Positions 1-8,732 of a stretch of 64,000 bases of DNA are shown here, one piece after another. This stretch comes from Porphyridium purpureum (Eukaryota; Rhodophyta; Bangiophyceae; Porphyridiales; Porphyridiaceae): NCBI GenBank assembly GCA_008690995.1, contig VRMN01000003.1, forward strand, positions 868,001 through 932,000, written 5' to 3'. The translations under genes were made by a program, and so were the position numbers. Positions within the stretch are counted from its first letter, which is position 1, and every line of letters starts with the position of its first letter. The notes under the pieces are model-generated. The model was not told the origin of the DNA, did no database searches, and was given only the letters and a program-made list of their open reading frames with translations.

Positions 1-1064
1 AGCACCTGCTCTTGGTACAATTTGAACTCCGGGGCCTGTGCCATTTTCAGAGCAACTGCAAGGCCAGTGATGGTGTGGTTGTGCGGGCCTCCTTGCAGCC
101 CCGGAAACACGGCCGAGTTGATGGGGTTCTTCAAGTCGTACATCGTCTCCTCGCCCGTCTTGGCGTTCACGGATCGCACGCCCTCTCGGTAGAAAATCAT
201 CGCGCCGCGCGGGCCACGAAGAGCCTTGTGCGTGGTCGTCGTCACCACGTCCGCATACTCAAAGGGACCGGGCACCACGTCCGCAGCCACAAGGCCCGAA
301 ATGTGCGCCATGTCGGCAAGCAGGTACGCGTCTACCGAGTCGGCGATCTCGCGCATTCGCTTATAGTCGTAGTGGCGCGGGTATGCCGATGCACCAGCAA
401 TAATGAGCTTGGGCCGGAATAACAGAGCGTTCTCTGCGAGCTTGTCATAGTCGATGATTCCCGTCTGCTCGTTCAGGCGGTACGGCATGGATTCAAAAAA
501 GATGGACGTTGCCGAGACACGCTTCTTCGGTGTCATGAAGCCGTGAGACAAATGCCCGCCGTGCGGCAAGTCGAGTGCCATGATGCGATCGTGCGGATTG
601 AGAAGCGCGGTGTACACGGCCATGTTGGATGGTGAGCCGGAAAGCGCCTGCACGTTCACGCCCCACTTCTTCGGATCCAGGCGGTACGCCGCCAGCGCGC
701 GCTCCTGGCACAAGGTCTCTGCCATATCGATAAACTCATTCCCACCGTAGTACCTTGCGCCCGGGTATCCTTCCGAGTACTTGTTCGTCATCGGCGAGCC
801 GACGGCTTCCATGACGGCGCGCGGCGCAAAGTTCTCGGACGGAATCAGCTGGATCCCCCGCCACTGCCTGTTCTTCTCCTTCTCGATAATATCGTACACC
901 TCTGGGTCGTAATCCTTGAGCCGCACATTCATCTGCCGCACCGAGTCGCCAAACGTCGCGCCTTCCTCCGTCGCGAACGCCGGCATGCTCGCGAACATGC
1001 GCACGCCGCGCAGCGCGTGCACCGCGCCGACGGCGCTCAGCCGTCCCTGCATGATCAGCGCCAT
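1..1064 (-). CDS. SHMT: Serine hydroxymethyltransferase, mitochondrial type (3' end cut by window edge)
   Basis: PLP enzyme that interconverts serine and glycine and charges tetrahydrofolate with one-carbon units. Translation from the ATG at 1064 gives about 354 residues before the window ends, so the C-terminal quarter is missing. Visible family marks are [19 protein letters not shown] near the N-terminus, the [18 protein letters not shown] segment that builds the folate/PLP site, and [13 protein letters not shown], whose Lys280 should hold PLP. The first ~30 residues ([15 protein letters not shown], then [11 protein letters not shown]) are basic and hydroxylated without acids, like a mitochondrial presequence. 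An in-frame stop lies about 47 nt upstream of the ATG, which supports this start. It is divergent from the uS4-like gene and may share its GTAC-box promoter. Family assignment is very secure; the compartment is inferred. Confidence 0.95.
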   Translation of the reverse strand, partial: MALIMQGRLSAVGAVHALRGVRMFASMPAFATEEGATFGDSVRQMNVRLKDYDPEVYDIIEKEKNRQWRGIQLIPSENFAPRAVMEAVGSPMTNKYSEGYPGARYYGGNEFIDMAETLCQERALAAYRLDPKKWGVNVQALSGSPSNMAVYTALLNPHDRIMALDLPHGGHLSHGFMTPKKRVSATSIFFESMPYRLNEQTGIIDYDKLAENALLFRPKLIIAGASAYPRHYDYKRMREIADSVDAYLLADMAHISGLVAADVVPGPFEYADVVTTTTHKALRGPRGAMIFYREGVRSVNAKTGEETMYDLKNPINSAVFPGLQGGPHNHTITGLAVALKMAQAPEFKLYQEQV

Positions 1065-1389
1065 CACCACCACGCCTCTCCCGCTCTCTCCTTCTCACCC
1101 GTCACGACGCCACCCCAACCGCACTTCCCTACAGTCTCTCATCAACTCTCCTCTGCATATACAAAGCGCCTTTCTCCCTTCTGTTTTGGCCTCCCACCTT
1201 CCATGGATGGCTCTCAGTGTCAAATACCTGTTCTCCCACCGAACCGCCATCCCTCCTTCCATTCTCTATAAGGTCGCCAGGAGATTCGGGCATGTTCATA
1301 CCAAACCACGCCGCATTCATTAGAGCGTCCAGTTTCTCTATGCTCGAGATCCAGTTTAATGGAGGTTGCACTGTGAGACATAAAACACC

Positions 1390-1431
1390 GTACCTTTCAA
1401 AGGAGGAGGTACACTACGGTGGTCGATGTAC
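1390..1431. promoter_or_regulatory. GTAC-box triplet in the SHMT / uS4m divergent promoter
   Basis: Within the 602 bp between the two divergent starts (1064 and 1667), three GTAC palindromes lie at 1390, 1409 and 1428, exactly 19 bp apart. Two are followed by AC (GTACAC). The rest of the interval is pyrimidine-rich and holds only short open frames; one tiny upstream ORF (ATG at 1539, 5 codons with stop) lies before the uS4m start. I infer a shared regulatory module because similar clusters precede many genes here. Confidence 0.5.
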
Positions 1432-1666
1432 ACTGAGCTCACACTCTCAGTGTCCGTAGTAGAGTAGCTAGACTTACACCCGGCTTTGCGCATGTGTTCA
1501 GGCGTAAACCCTAGAAGTAATCGCGCCGGTCGGTTAGAATGAGGGTTGTGTGAACGCCTCAGGTGATGGTGAGGAGTGGCGACAGACGGATAATGCGGAG
1601 ACTGGGGCAGGTGGAAAGGCGAAGCAAGAGCTGGAGAAGAGGGAGGGAGGTGGGAAGGGTGGCGCG

Positions 1667-2446
1667 ATGGCGCGGTCTGTGAGTCTGAAGCGCGTGCAGC
1701 GGCTGTTTGTCAAGGAGATCGAGAGCGAGGCGCGCGTGCTGGAGTCTTATGCGGACGCGGACAACAGCGCGCGCAGGCCGAGATGGAATCTGGCCGAGAA
1801 GCCGCAGAAGGTGCAGGAGATGCACGCATACATGGTGACGAACAATGCGCCCCGTCAGGGACCCAATGGGAAAAGTGCGTCGGGCATGTTTGGAACACAG
1901 GCGCTTATTGAGAAGCAGAAGATGCGCACATACTATGGTAATATGCGCGATTTCAAGTTTAAGCGTTTGGTTCGACAGGCTCGCGAAAGTGGCGGCACCA
2001 ATCCGTCCGAGTTCTTGATGCGTCGCCTCGAGCTGCGCCTGGACACCATGCTTTACCGCACATGCATGGTGTGGTCCATGCGTCAGTCTCAGAAACTGGT
2101 CAAAGACGGACACGTGCTGGTCAACGGAAAGAGATGCACGCACTCAAATCGTGAGCTGCGCACAGGCGACGTTTTTGCCATTCATCCAAGCATGATCGGA
2201 ACGGTCGCGGCAATCGCCATCAAGGTTGCGTCGAGACGCATGGTCATGGGTCTGGGACAGTCGTGGGTTCGCAACTCACCCCTAGGCATGGTGTCCTACT
2301 TGGAAGTCAACCGCGAAGGTCTCAGCGCTGTACTTGTACGTGAACCCCGCGCGGAAGAGCTCGGGGTCTTGACGCGCGCAGCGTTCTTTCCATACCTCAG
2401 AGATGCAAATCTGAACCCTCAAAGAGCCATGGCGTACTATAAGTAG
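1667..2446 (+). CDS. uS4-like ribosomal protein, probably mitochondrial
   Basis: 259 residues from the ATG at 1667. The middle region (about residues 100-190) has the S4 pattern: SEFLMRRLELRLDTMLYR, then an S4 RNA-binding domain with a KLVKDGHVLVNGKRC core and RTGDVFAIHP, which binds rRNA in small ribosomal subunits. The protein is longer than bacterial S4 and lacks its N-terminal zinc knuckle, like fungal Nam9-type mitochondrial uS4. The open frame extends 39 codons upstream to a GTG, but MARSVSLKRVQRLF is the first in-frame ATG and a plausible basic targeting leader. An out-of-frame ATG at 1566 opens a 38-codon basic ORF that overlaps this start, and could reduce initiation if the mRNA begins that far upstream. 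The mitochondrial location is inferred from the divergence. Confidence 0.8.
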   Translation: MARSVSLKRVQRLFVKEIESEARVLESYADADNSARRPRWNLAEKPQKVQEMHAYMVTNNAPRQGPNGKSASGMFGTQALIEKQKMRTYYGNMRDFKFKRLVRQARESGGTNPSEFLMRRLELRLDTMLYRTCMVWSMRQSQKLVKDGHVLVNGKRCTHSNRELRTGDVFAIHPSMIGTVAAIAIKVASRRMVMGLGQSWVRNSPLGMVSYLEVNREGLSAVLVREPRAEELGVLTRAAFFPYLRDANLNPQRAMAYYK

Positions 2447-2569
2447 TCGCTCTGGTCCTTTCAAGAATCTTCTGACCTCCTTCGTTTCGAAGCACCACGC
2501 AAGGAATCGTCGACGCGGGTTCGGTGTACAAAAAGATAGGCTCGCACGCACTAAAGCAAGCCTCATGTT

Positions 2570-3985
2570 TCAGTTTGTTTGGTGCTTCGTCGACGGTTGA
2601 CCTGATTTTCGCCGCTGATCATCACCGGCAGGCGACTGTGCGGTCGAAGAGGGACTGTCAAAAGTCAACAGGTTTAGAGCTGCGCTCTCGCGAAGAGCGG
2701 CAATATAGGAGTGCCCGTTACGCTGCTGAATCGTATTAGGTTCGTCCTCGACGGGCGCCGCCACGAGTTGTTGAAGAAGACGCATTTTGGAACCGGTCGC
2801 CAGTGCGGCACTCGAGAACGCCGTAATGCGAGTTTCTCTGCGGAGGGCGAGTTCTCGTCTGCTGATCAGTAGCTTGTGGCCGTCTCGACCAGCCACTGGA
2901 TCAGCCTGTGCCTCGCCTCGCGAAGCACGACCTGTCACCAAGCAGGGCTGCACCGAAATTGTATCCACAATTTTATGCTGACCGTCACTGCTCATGGTGG
3001 GCCGTGCACGTGAATATGAACTCGACTCTGAGCGCTGTCGTTTGCTGCGGATTTGGGCGCCTTCTGGCTGGCTTGGGGCAGGCATAATAGAACCGTGCTT
3101 GCTCTTTGAGCTCTGGTCGGCACGTGTCGTGTCTTGTAACGAACAGGCGCCGCGTACTTGGTGAGGTATTCCCTGACGCTGGATCTGTCGAAGTGCTGCG
3201 GCAACGTCCAGAACATCCTGCGGTTCAGTTGGACGGCAGAAAAGACGGGAGAGGCTCTCGTGTGCCATCCTGTCAGCCATTTGCTGCCGGCGGGATACCA
3301 GTCTCGATATCTTTTCGCTTGGTCCCTCAGTTGCGCCGTCGAAGGACTCGTTTGTGTTTCCGGCACTGGTTGGTGGAGTTAGAATGTCAACTTTGGTCGG
3401 GAAGGCCACGGAGGAGAGCATATCTTCACGAAGTCTTCTTTGCTCCACAACTTGCAACGTGAGTCTCGTGCCATCAGCTCTATCCGAAGCACCTGTCAGT
3501 AGATCACGGGAAAGTCCACTCTGCGTCATACTTTGCGAAGATGATGTCTTCCATGGGCTTCGGATCGGCGGGCTCCCAGCAATGCCCGACAAGGGGTTCT
3601 CGAGCCCTTGCGTCACACGTGGTATCTGCTCTTCGTTGGTGTCGTACACAAAGAACTTCAGGCGTGGGAGTCTGTACCCGGACGAACGTAGCCATCCCAG
3701 CGACAATGCCTTGCTCATTTCCGTCTCTGATGATACGCTTATCATGTCACCGTCATCGTCTTCATACATGAACTTTTTCGGCCCATCGCCAGGTCCTGTT
3801 CCGTATTGGTTGGTTCCGAACAGTTTGGGAACGAGTGTTTTCAGGCCGTTGAAGTTGGATGTCGAGAGCCCAATCACGTCGTCGCTACTTCCGTCGATTT
3901 TGAACGCGCACCAGAAGTCCACGCGACGCAGCTCACCTTTGTAGCTGATCTTGACGTCAAAGTGCTGGCCAGGCTTTTGATCCAT
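2570..3985 (-). CDS. PB1-domain protein
   Basis: 471 residues from the ATG at 3985. The first ~110 residues look like a PB1 interaction domain: a basic start (FDVKISYKGELRRVDF), then a long loop and an acidic cluster, FMYEDDDGDMISVSSETEM, matching the OPCA motif (D-x-D-G-D). Such domains pair acidic and basic faces in signalling scaffolds. The rest is Ser/Gln/Arg-rich and probably disordered, with no enzyme domain that I recognise. The open frame continues upstream to a TTG, but the ATG at 3985 starts immediately before the domain, and a TATAAAAG box on the same strand (4109-4116) would place transcription start near 4085. PB1 assignment moderately secure; the function is unknown. Confidence 0.72.
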   Translation of the reverse strand: MDQKPGQHFDVKISYKGELRRVDFWCAFKIDGSSDDVIGLSTSNFNGLKTLVPKLFGTNQYGTGPGDGPKKFMYEDDDGDMISVSSETEMSKALSLGWLRSSGYRLPRLKFFVYDTNEEQIPRVTQGLENPLSGIAGSPPIRSPWKTSSSQSMTQSGLSRDLLTGASDRADGTRLTLQVVEQRRLREDMLSSVAFPTKVDILTPPTSAGNTNESFDGATEGPSEKISRLVSRRQQMADRMAHESLSRLFCRPTEPQDVLDVAAALRQIQRQGIPHQVRGACSLQDTTRADQSSKSKHGSIMPAPSQPEGAQIRSKRQRSESSSYSRARPTMSSDGQHKIVDTISVQPCLVTGRASRGEAQADPVAGRDGHKLLISRRELALRRETRITAFSSAALATGSKMRLLQQLVAAPVEDEPNTIQQRNGHSYIAALRESAALNLLTFDSPSSTAQSPAGDDQRRKSGQPSTKHQTN

Positions 3986-4108
3986 ATCTGCAGCTCCCTC
4001 GAGCAGGGTCAAATGGCTCGTTCAAGCAGGAGCCTTTCTTCGGTGTCTGCTAGATGCTGAAGGGCGAGAAGCGGCAAATTTTGCTGCCACCTGCGGTGCA
4101 GGCGCGTG

Positions 4109-4116
4109 CTTTTATA
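4109..4116 (-). promoter_or_regulatory. TATAAAAG box for the PB1-domain gene
   Basis: Minus-strand TATAAAAG about 124 bp upstream of the PB1 gene's ATG. The identical octamer occurs upstream of the first B12D-like gene and of the secreted Lys/Tyr/Asp-rich gene, each in the correct orientation. The remainder of 3986-4398 shows no gene. Confidence 0.55.
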
Positions 4117-4398
4117 CTTGCGCGCGCACTGATCCTGGAACGGTCTGATTTACATCACAATGTGCGGAAGCACTGTCGCATCTGCTGACACGGTAATCTT
4201 TTCACATAGACGTCACTTGCGAAAGGAAGGTCAGAGTACGAGGCTTGCATGTTTGAGCTCATTGAAAAACCCGCTCGATGGCCGACTAGTCGCGACGCGG
4301 AGAAGCACGGCGAGTCACGCCATGACAACCTGAGGCTTCGCTGGTGACGGCTGACCCTTTCGCGAGGCAACAAACGAATTTAGAGTGCGATTCAGCCT

Positions 4399-4425
4399 GT
4401 ACACTGATCACTGTACCCAAAGTAC
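4399..4425. promoter_or_regulatory. GTAC-box triplet before the mitochondrial carrier
   Basis: GTAC at 4399, 4413 and 4422; the last abuts an ATG at 4426. At other loci in this window the boxes sit 60-140 bp upstream of the likely start codon, so this cluster argues that the carrier begins at the later ATG (4516). Confidence 0.5.
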
Positions 4426-4515
4426 ATGCAATCGGCGCGGACGCGACGCGGGCGAGCCTCGCGGGCGTGCCGCGGATTGTCGCACGTCGGTCGCTGTGAA
4501 GGTGTGGGATCCGAT

Positions 4516-5514
4516 ATGGGGATGGAGCGCAGGGGAAATGCCCGGGTGGCCAAAGTGCTGGAGCGGATGACCAAGCCGTTGGCGGACGGCTTGACGTTGG
4601 CCGAGCACCTGATCGCGGGTGCCGCTGCAACGGGCTTTGCGGTGGGCGTGATGCACCCCATGGACACCGTCAAGACCTGCATGCAGAAGGCCGCCCCGGC
4701 TCATCATGGAGGCCAGCTCAACATGATCGGCGCGGTCAAGAAAATTCTCGCGGAGAGCGGCGTAGCCGGCTTGTTCTTTGGCGTGGGTCCAAACGTCTCG
4801 GCGCAGATGCCAGCTGGTGCGATCAAGTTTGCCGCCTTTGAGACACTGACACAGTTCTTCCGCCCCAGGTTTGCGGAAAGCGCGCGCAATGTGGTAGAAT
4901 TCTCGTGCGCGGCTTTGGCGTTTGTCGTCTGCTCGGTGGTGGTGGTCCCCGGCGAAGTGATGAAGCAGCGCCTGCAGGCTGGCGTGTATTCTTCTCTCAG
5001 GGAGGGAATCGCCGAGATTTGGGCGCAAGAAGGCGTGCGCGGTTTCTTTGCTGGATATAACGCCCTCTTGCTGCGTGATGTTCCCTACACAATGCTCGAG
5101 TTTGGTCTGTACGCCGAGTTCAAGGCTCTGGGGAGGAAACTCTTGAAACGCGATCAGTTGACCGCCCAGCAAGAATTGATGCTCGGAGGAGCGGCAGGCG
5201 GTGTCACGGGTTTCTTGACGACGCCGCTGGATGTGGCCAAGACCAAGCTCATGACGCAGGCGCACGTGGATCCTGCTCTGCGATACAAGAGCATAAGCGA
5301 TGCACTCATCCGCGTGGCGAAGGAAGACGGCGTGTCCGGGCTGTTTCGCGGTGCGACGGCCCGTGTTCTTTGGCTCGTTCCATTCACGGCAGTTTTCTTT
5401 GGCGTTCACGAGTTTAGCAAGCGGCAGTTCAAGCAAAGGCGAGCCACCAAAATTTCAAGAACAGCCGCAGTGATCCCGCGCGGATCGTTTTCCAAAGCCG
5501 GAGCGTCGCGATGA
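4516..5514 (+). CDS. Mitochondrial carrier, S-adenosylmethionine-carrier-like (SLC25)
   Basis: 332 residues with three repeats of the mitochondrial carrier fold, each with a signature turn: HPMDTVKTCMQ, VPGEVMKQRLQ and TPLDVAKTKLMTQ. The second and third repeats (AQEGVRGFFAGYNALLLRD and KEDGVSGLFRGATARVLW) are closest to SAM carriers of the SLC25A26/SAMC type, which exchange cytosolic SAM for organellar SAH. Six membrane helices in the inner mitochondrial (or plastid) membrane are expected. The ATG at 4426 is also in frame and adds 30 Arg-rich residues (MQSARTRRGRASRACRG) that could be a targeting leader; 4516 is preferred because a GTAC promoter cluster directly abuts 4426. Carrier family certain; substrate inferred. 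Confidence 0.85.
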   Translation: MGMERRGNARVAKVLERMTKPLADGLTLAEHLIAGAAATGFAVGVMHPMDTVKTCMQKAAPAHHGGQLNMIGAVKKILAESGVAGLFFGVGPNVSAQMPAGAIKFAAFETLTQFFRPRFAESARNVVEFSCAALAFVVCSVVVVPGEVMKQRLQAGVYSSLREGIAEIWAQEGVRGFFAGYNALLLRDVPYTMLEFGLYAEFKALGRKLLKRDQLTAQQELMLGGAAGGVTGFLTTPLDVAKTKLMTQAHVDPALRYKSISDALIRVAKEDGVSGLFRGATARVLWLVPFTAVFFGVHEFSKRQFKQRRATKISRTAAVIPRGSFSKAGASR

Positions 5515-5777
5515 GCAATTCTTGGAAGTTGCCTTCAACTATTTTTTTTCTCGTTCTTGAACCGCAAAGCCTCTTTATCGCTCGGGGTCGCGCGAGATCC
5601 CGCGGTTTCTCTCTCTCGCCGGGCAGTCGCTCCAAAGTTGTGCAATGCGGGTCAGTTGGACGCAGGCATCGTGCACGTTCACGGCGAACTCGGCAAGAGG
5701 TTCAGAAACGCAAATAAATGGAATTGTTATCTCATCTCGCTCAGCAGAACAGCGCATAGGAAATCGGGACCGTGTTA

Positions 5778-5808
5778 GTACAAGTTGGGCGCTGGGTGGA
5801 ACTTGTAC
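5778..5808. promoter_or_regulatory. Perfect inverted repeat upstream of the one-helix protein gene
   Basis: GTACAAGTT (5778-5786), a 13-bp spacer, and AACTTGTAC (5800-5808) form a perfect 9-bp inverted repeat ending 57 bp before the ATG at 5866. It combines two GTAC boxes into an operator-like palindrome. The rest of 5515-5865 holds the 3' flank of the carrier gene (AATAAA near 5714) and no gene. Confidence 0.5.
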
Positions 5809-5865
5809 GAGAAGAGCCGTGACGTCCGGGGACGGAAGGTGAGCGGTGGTTTGGCAATCAGATCC

Positions 5866-6360
5866 ATGGCGTTTGTGGCCGGAGGTGGAGCGTCTTTGCC
5901 GCAAGCAGGGCGCGTGAGAGCGTTGCGTTGCCGAGCGGCGGTCGGGCCGGAGGATGTCTCGTCGCGCGCATGCGTAAGCGCGCCGCGCCGGCACACGACT
6001 CGCCTTCAAATGGCCGCCGAGGTGGAGGATGGCGCGACTGAAGTCGCTTCGTCGAAGGCCAAGGAAGAGAACAACTCACAGCTGTACGAAGGGCCGGGCC
6101 CGGGCATGCGCGAGCTGACTCCTGCGGAACTTGCGGAGCAAAAGAAGGTGCTGGTGGCTTTGTCCGAGGAGTGGAAGGCCGAGAGGATGGACCGGGAGTT
6201 CGAGCAATCGCGGTTGTTCGGCCTCACGCGCCGCGCGGAGATCCTGAATGGCAGAGTGGCCATGTTCTTCCTCGCGACCGGCTTACTCACCGAGTACTGG
6301 ACGGGTGAAAATATCCCGGAACAGGTCGAAACCTTGTTTCGCACACTGGGTCTCATCTAG
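5866..6360 (+). CDS. Plastid one-helix / high-light-inducible-like chlorophyll-binding protein
   Basis: 164 residues. A plastid transit peptide (MAFVAGGGASLPQAG, Phe at position 3, then Arg/Ala/Ser-rich) runs to about residue 50. The C-terminus has a single LHC-type helix: RRAEILNGRVAMFFLATG, with E125, N128 and R130 as expected chlorophyll/helix-pairing residues, followed by LLTEYWTG. This is the OHP/HLIP/SEP layout: one thylakoid helix, thought to carry pigments during photosystem assembly and under excess light. The open frame extends to a TTG at 5785, but the ATG at 5866 gives the canonical red-algal N-terminus. The inverted repeat just upstream suggests specific regulation. Family secure; exact subfamily uncertain. 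Confidence 0.85.
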   Translation: MAFVAGGGASLPQAGRVRALRCRAAVGPEDVSSRACVSAPRRHTTRLQMAAEVEDGATEVASSKAKEENNSQLYEGPGPGMRELTPAELAEQKKVLVALSEEWKAERMDREFEQSRLFGLTRRAEILNGRVAMFFLATGLLTEYWTGENIPEQVETLFRTLGLI

Positions 6361-6832
6361 AGCCTTTGCGTCACCGCCGCGTCCGCCCGTTAGATGTGAG
6401 ACCGCGCGCGGTATAATGTCTCATTATCTTTCGCATGAGCGTATGCGAGTGGCACGATGCCACAGCCTGTTTCTCTCTGTCTCCGAGGATGGTCGGGGGA
6501 GTCGATAATAGAATAGAACACGGAACGGTTTGGATTTGAATCAAAAAGAAAAGATGCTGGTTGGATATTGAGCATGTGCGCGCGTCTATCCCGAGGTAGC
6601 AACGCCGCTAGAAGTGGAACAAGACCCAACATCACCATCGCGCCTAGCCGCCCTCAGCCCGGCTCCTCAAACGCCTCTCCCTAGGGTTCAATGCAGCGGA
6701 AAGCGCTCGAATTGCACAGAAAGCGCGTTTACTTATGGGGCCCAGAAGTCGTTTTAGAATGCGTGGGGCGAAGAATGACCAGGAGTTGTGGACAGCGACG
6801 CGCGCGGAGAGAACGGCACGGGCAGGAGCGCG
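6361..6832. other. Intergenic, no supported gene
   Basis: 472 bp between the one-helix protein stop and the ZFPL1-like ATG. There is a minus-strand ATG frame of 82 codons (6390-6638) with a hydrophobic start, but no recognisable domain and no promoter motif. Otherwise A/T-richer 3' flank followed by a leader. Confidence 0.4.
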
Positions 6833-8212
6833 ATGGGGCGATGCGGGGATTGCCGCAAGCAGACGCAGATCTTCTGCTTTGTGTGCCACGAGTTTGTATG
6901 TCCGGCAAGCTTGGCGGAAAAGGCGGCGCACGATCGGTGCGTGGTGGGCTCGTACCGGAAATGGGTGCAGGATAGCTCGTACAAGTGGCCGCCCGAGTGC
7001 GCGCTGTGCTCGCAGGAGATTGAGGTGGAGCAGGAGTCTGTGAGGCTGACGTGCCTGCATGTGCTCCACGCAAAGTGCCTGGTAGACGCGCCGCCGCCAG
7101 CGCTGGCCTGTCCGGAGTGTGGCACGCCGATCGTGCCGTTACCCACGGACACCGCACCGCTCGCAGAGAAGCTGCGCAGGCAAATGGCGCGTGCAGAGTG
7201 GTTCCCCTCTCCGATTTCAGACTCGGAGGAGAGCGCTCTGCGCGCGGATCGCGGCAGCAATGACGTAGTTGGGGAAGAGGCGCATGCACAGAACGGGCAG
7301 ACAGACCAGGAATTACTGAAGAAGTCAGGACGTGCCGCGGAAGAAGCGGCAGACGCGGACACCGAAACAGAATCCGCGGAAGCGACACAACCCGGAGGAG
7401 GAGCTCCACTACATGTAGAATCAGACGTTGCGAGCCGGGGAACTGGCCATGGCCAAGAAACCGTTCCCACCGGAGGAGAGAGTTTTGCGGTCCAAATACC
7501 GGTCGGAGGAAGTAAGGGAGCGGCTGTCGAGGGTCTTGACACCGTTGCAGCACACGAAAGCGTGACAGAGTCGGCAGGTGGCGACAGTCGATCACGCAGA
7601 CCTGCGGTGGGCCACGCATCTGGGGCAGGAGCAGGTACCACGTCGGCTTCGGCTGCGTCTGTACCGGTGCCTCAGGTATACACAGGCAACCCGCTTGACC
7701 TCGAGGAAGGCACTATTGTTGACGGTGCCGCACTTGGGAAGGGCAGCGGTCTAAGCCCGCGTAAAGGTGGCGGACGGCGCACGCGAGACGATGACGACAA
7801 GGCGTTGAAGTATCGAAAGGCCGTGTACAAGAGAATCGCCAACGAGCTCACCCGTCGATGGCTGTCGCTGAAGCGGCTATTGAAGCGCCACCGCAGGCTC
7901 GTGGTTCTTGTCAGTCTGTTACTGTTTGCCTCTGTGTTTCTCTCCTGGTTGCTGTTCGGCGGCGACCGCTCAGAGCCACTGAAGGAGCGCGCGTCGCATA
8001 ACTGGGAGCGCCTTGAGTATGGCGTGGAAGACCGAGCCAAGCTGATTGAAGAAAAGATGCGTGACGTGGAGCACCGAATTTCGCACGACGTGCAGGCGCG
8101 CTTGAAGCTCGAGAATACGCGGTACAAGCGGCCCGGCAGCGTAATCGGCGCGGATGATAATGCGCTTGAGATCCCTGCCCAGGGCCACGAGGCCGGCGAG
8201 CAGGCCGAGTGA
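6833..8212 (+). CDS. ZFPL1-like Golgi zinc-finger membrane protein
   Basis: 459 residues from the ATG at 6833. The N-terminus has two Cys/His zinc modules arranged as in human ZFPL1: a B-box-like segment (CGDCRKQTQIFCFVCHEFVC, then HDRCVVGSYRKWVQDSSY) and a RING-like segment (CALCSQEI, then CLHVLHAKCL and CPECGTPI) up to about residue 105. A long acidic, Ser/Gly-rich linker follows, then one membrane span (LVVLVSLLLFASVFLSWLLF, about residues 355-378) and a basic ~80-residue tail. ZFPL1 is a cis-Golgi integral protein that binds GM130 and supports Golgi architecture. The tail after the helix and the long linker are larger than in animals. The start follows the family; upstream codons are open only to a GTG. 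Confidence 0.82.
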   Translation: MGRCGDCRKQTQIFCFVCHEFVCPASLAEKAAHDRCVVGSYRKWVQDSSYKWPPECALCSQEIEVEQESVRLTCLHVLHAKCLVDAPPPALACPECGTPIVPLPTDTAPLAEKLRRQMARAEWFPSPISDSEESALRADRGSNDVVGEEAHAQNGQTDQELLKKSGRAAEEAADADTETESAEATQPGGGAPLHVESDVASRGTGHGQETVPTGGESFAVQIPVGGSKGAAVEGLDTVAAHESVTESAGGDSRSRRPAVGHASGAGAGTTSASAASVPVPQVYTGNPLDLEEGTIVDGAALGKGSGLSPRKGGGRRTRDDDDKALKYRKAVYKRIANELTRRWLSLKRLLKRHRRLVVLVSLLLFASVFLSWLLFGGDRSEPLKERASHNWERLEYGVEDRAKLIEEKMRDVEHRISHDVQARLKLENTRYKRPGSVIGADDNALEIPAQGHEAGEQAE

Positions 8213-8460
8213 CGTGTGCGAAGTCGCGCTGCTGACGGGCGCGCGCCGTTGGGCGGGCGGGTGACGCGCAGCTCACCGAGCCGTTGAGAAGCGAGCTAGA
8301 CCTCTGTCGCCGTGTGCAGTTGCAACTTGTGTGTGCGCGTGCGTGCATGTGAGTGTGTGACAGTGTCCATCGTGTGATCGCGCCAACGCAACCCCACGCG
8401 CGGCAGCACTACGAATCACAACAACGGCCCTGTTTATTCCCCCCCACACTTACACTCACC

Positions 8461-8565
8461 GTACAAATCGAGTACATCTCCAGTACACGCGAGGTTTTCC
8501 TAATGAGCCAGTTTGGATTGTGGGGACCCAGTGCGTGTGTGCAAGTGGCGTGAAGGATATAAAAG
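8461..8565 (+). promoter_or_regulatory. GTAC-box triplet plus TATAAAAG core promoter of B12D-like gene 1
   Basis: Three GTAC boxes at 8461, 8472 and 8483 (exactly 11 bp apart, about one helical turn) lie 75-97 bp upstream of TATAAAAG at 8558-8565. Transcription should start near 8590, about 140 nt before the ATG at 8733. This is the clearest example of the GTAC-plus-TATA layout. The rest of 8213-8732 contains no supported gene. Confidence 0.6.
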
Positions 8566-8732
8566 GCTCGCCCAGTGGCGCCATGGCGTCGCTGCGGCGT
8601 GTGACAAGAGAGTAGATGCAGAGCCGAGGACAAAGCACAGACAGGAGCAACCAGAAACGCAAGCACGCGGAGGAAAGAGAGCAGGCAACGATCAGAGAAG
8701 AGGTTTTCAGCGGGCAAGGTATTGGGGCAACG

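Noticed and set aside
12-422. A 136-codon plus-strand frame at the left edge
   Set aside because: Antisense to serine hydroxymethyltransferase, whose folate- and PLP-site motifs are unmistakable on the minus strand.
4408-5436. A 342-codon minus-strand frame opposite the mitochondrial carrier
   Set aside because: His/Arg-rich with no motifs; the plus strand has three perfect carrier signatures.
6390-6638. An 82-codon minus-strand ATG frame with a hydrophobic start
   Set aside because: No domain, no Cys or repeat pattern, no promoter motif; it reads like 3' flank of the one-helix gene. Kept only as a note in the intergenic entry.
6729-7641. Two ~295-codon minus-strand frames opposite the ZFPL1-like gene
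   Set aside because: Pro/Ser/Arg-rich shadows of the acidic linker; the plus strand has the paired zinc modules.
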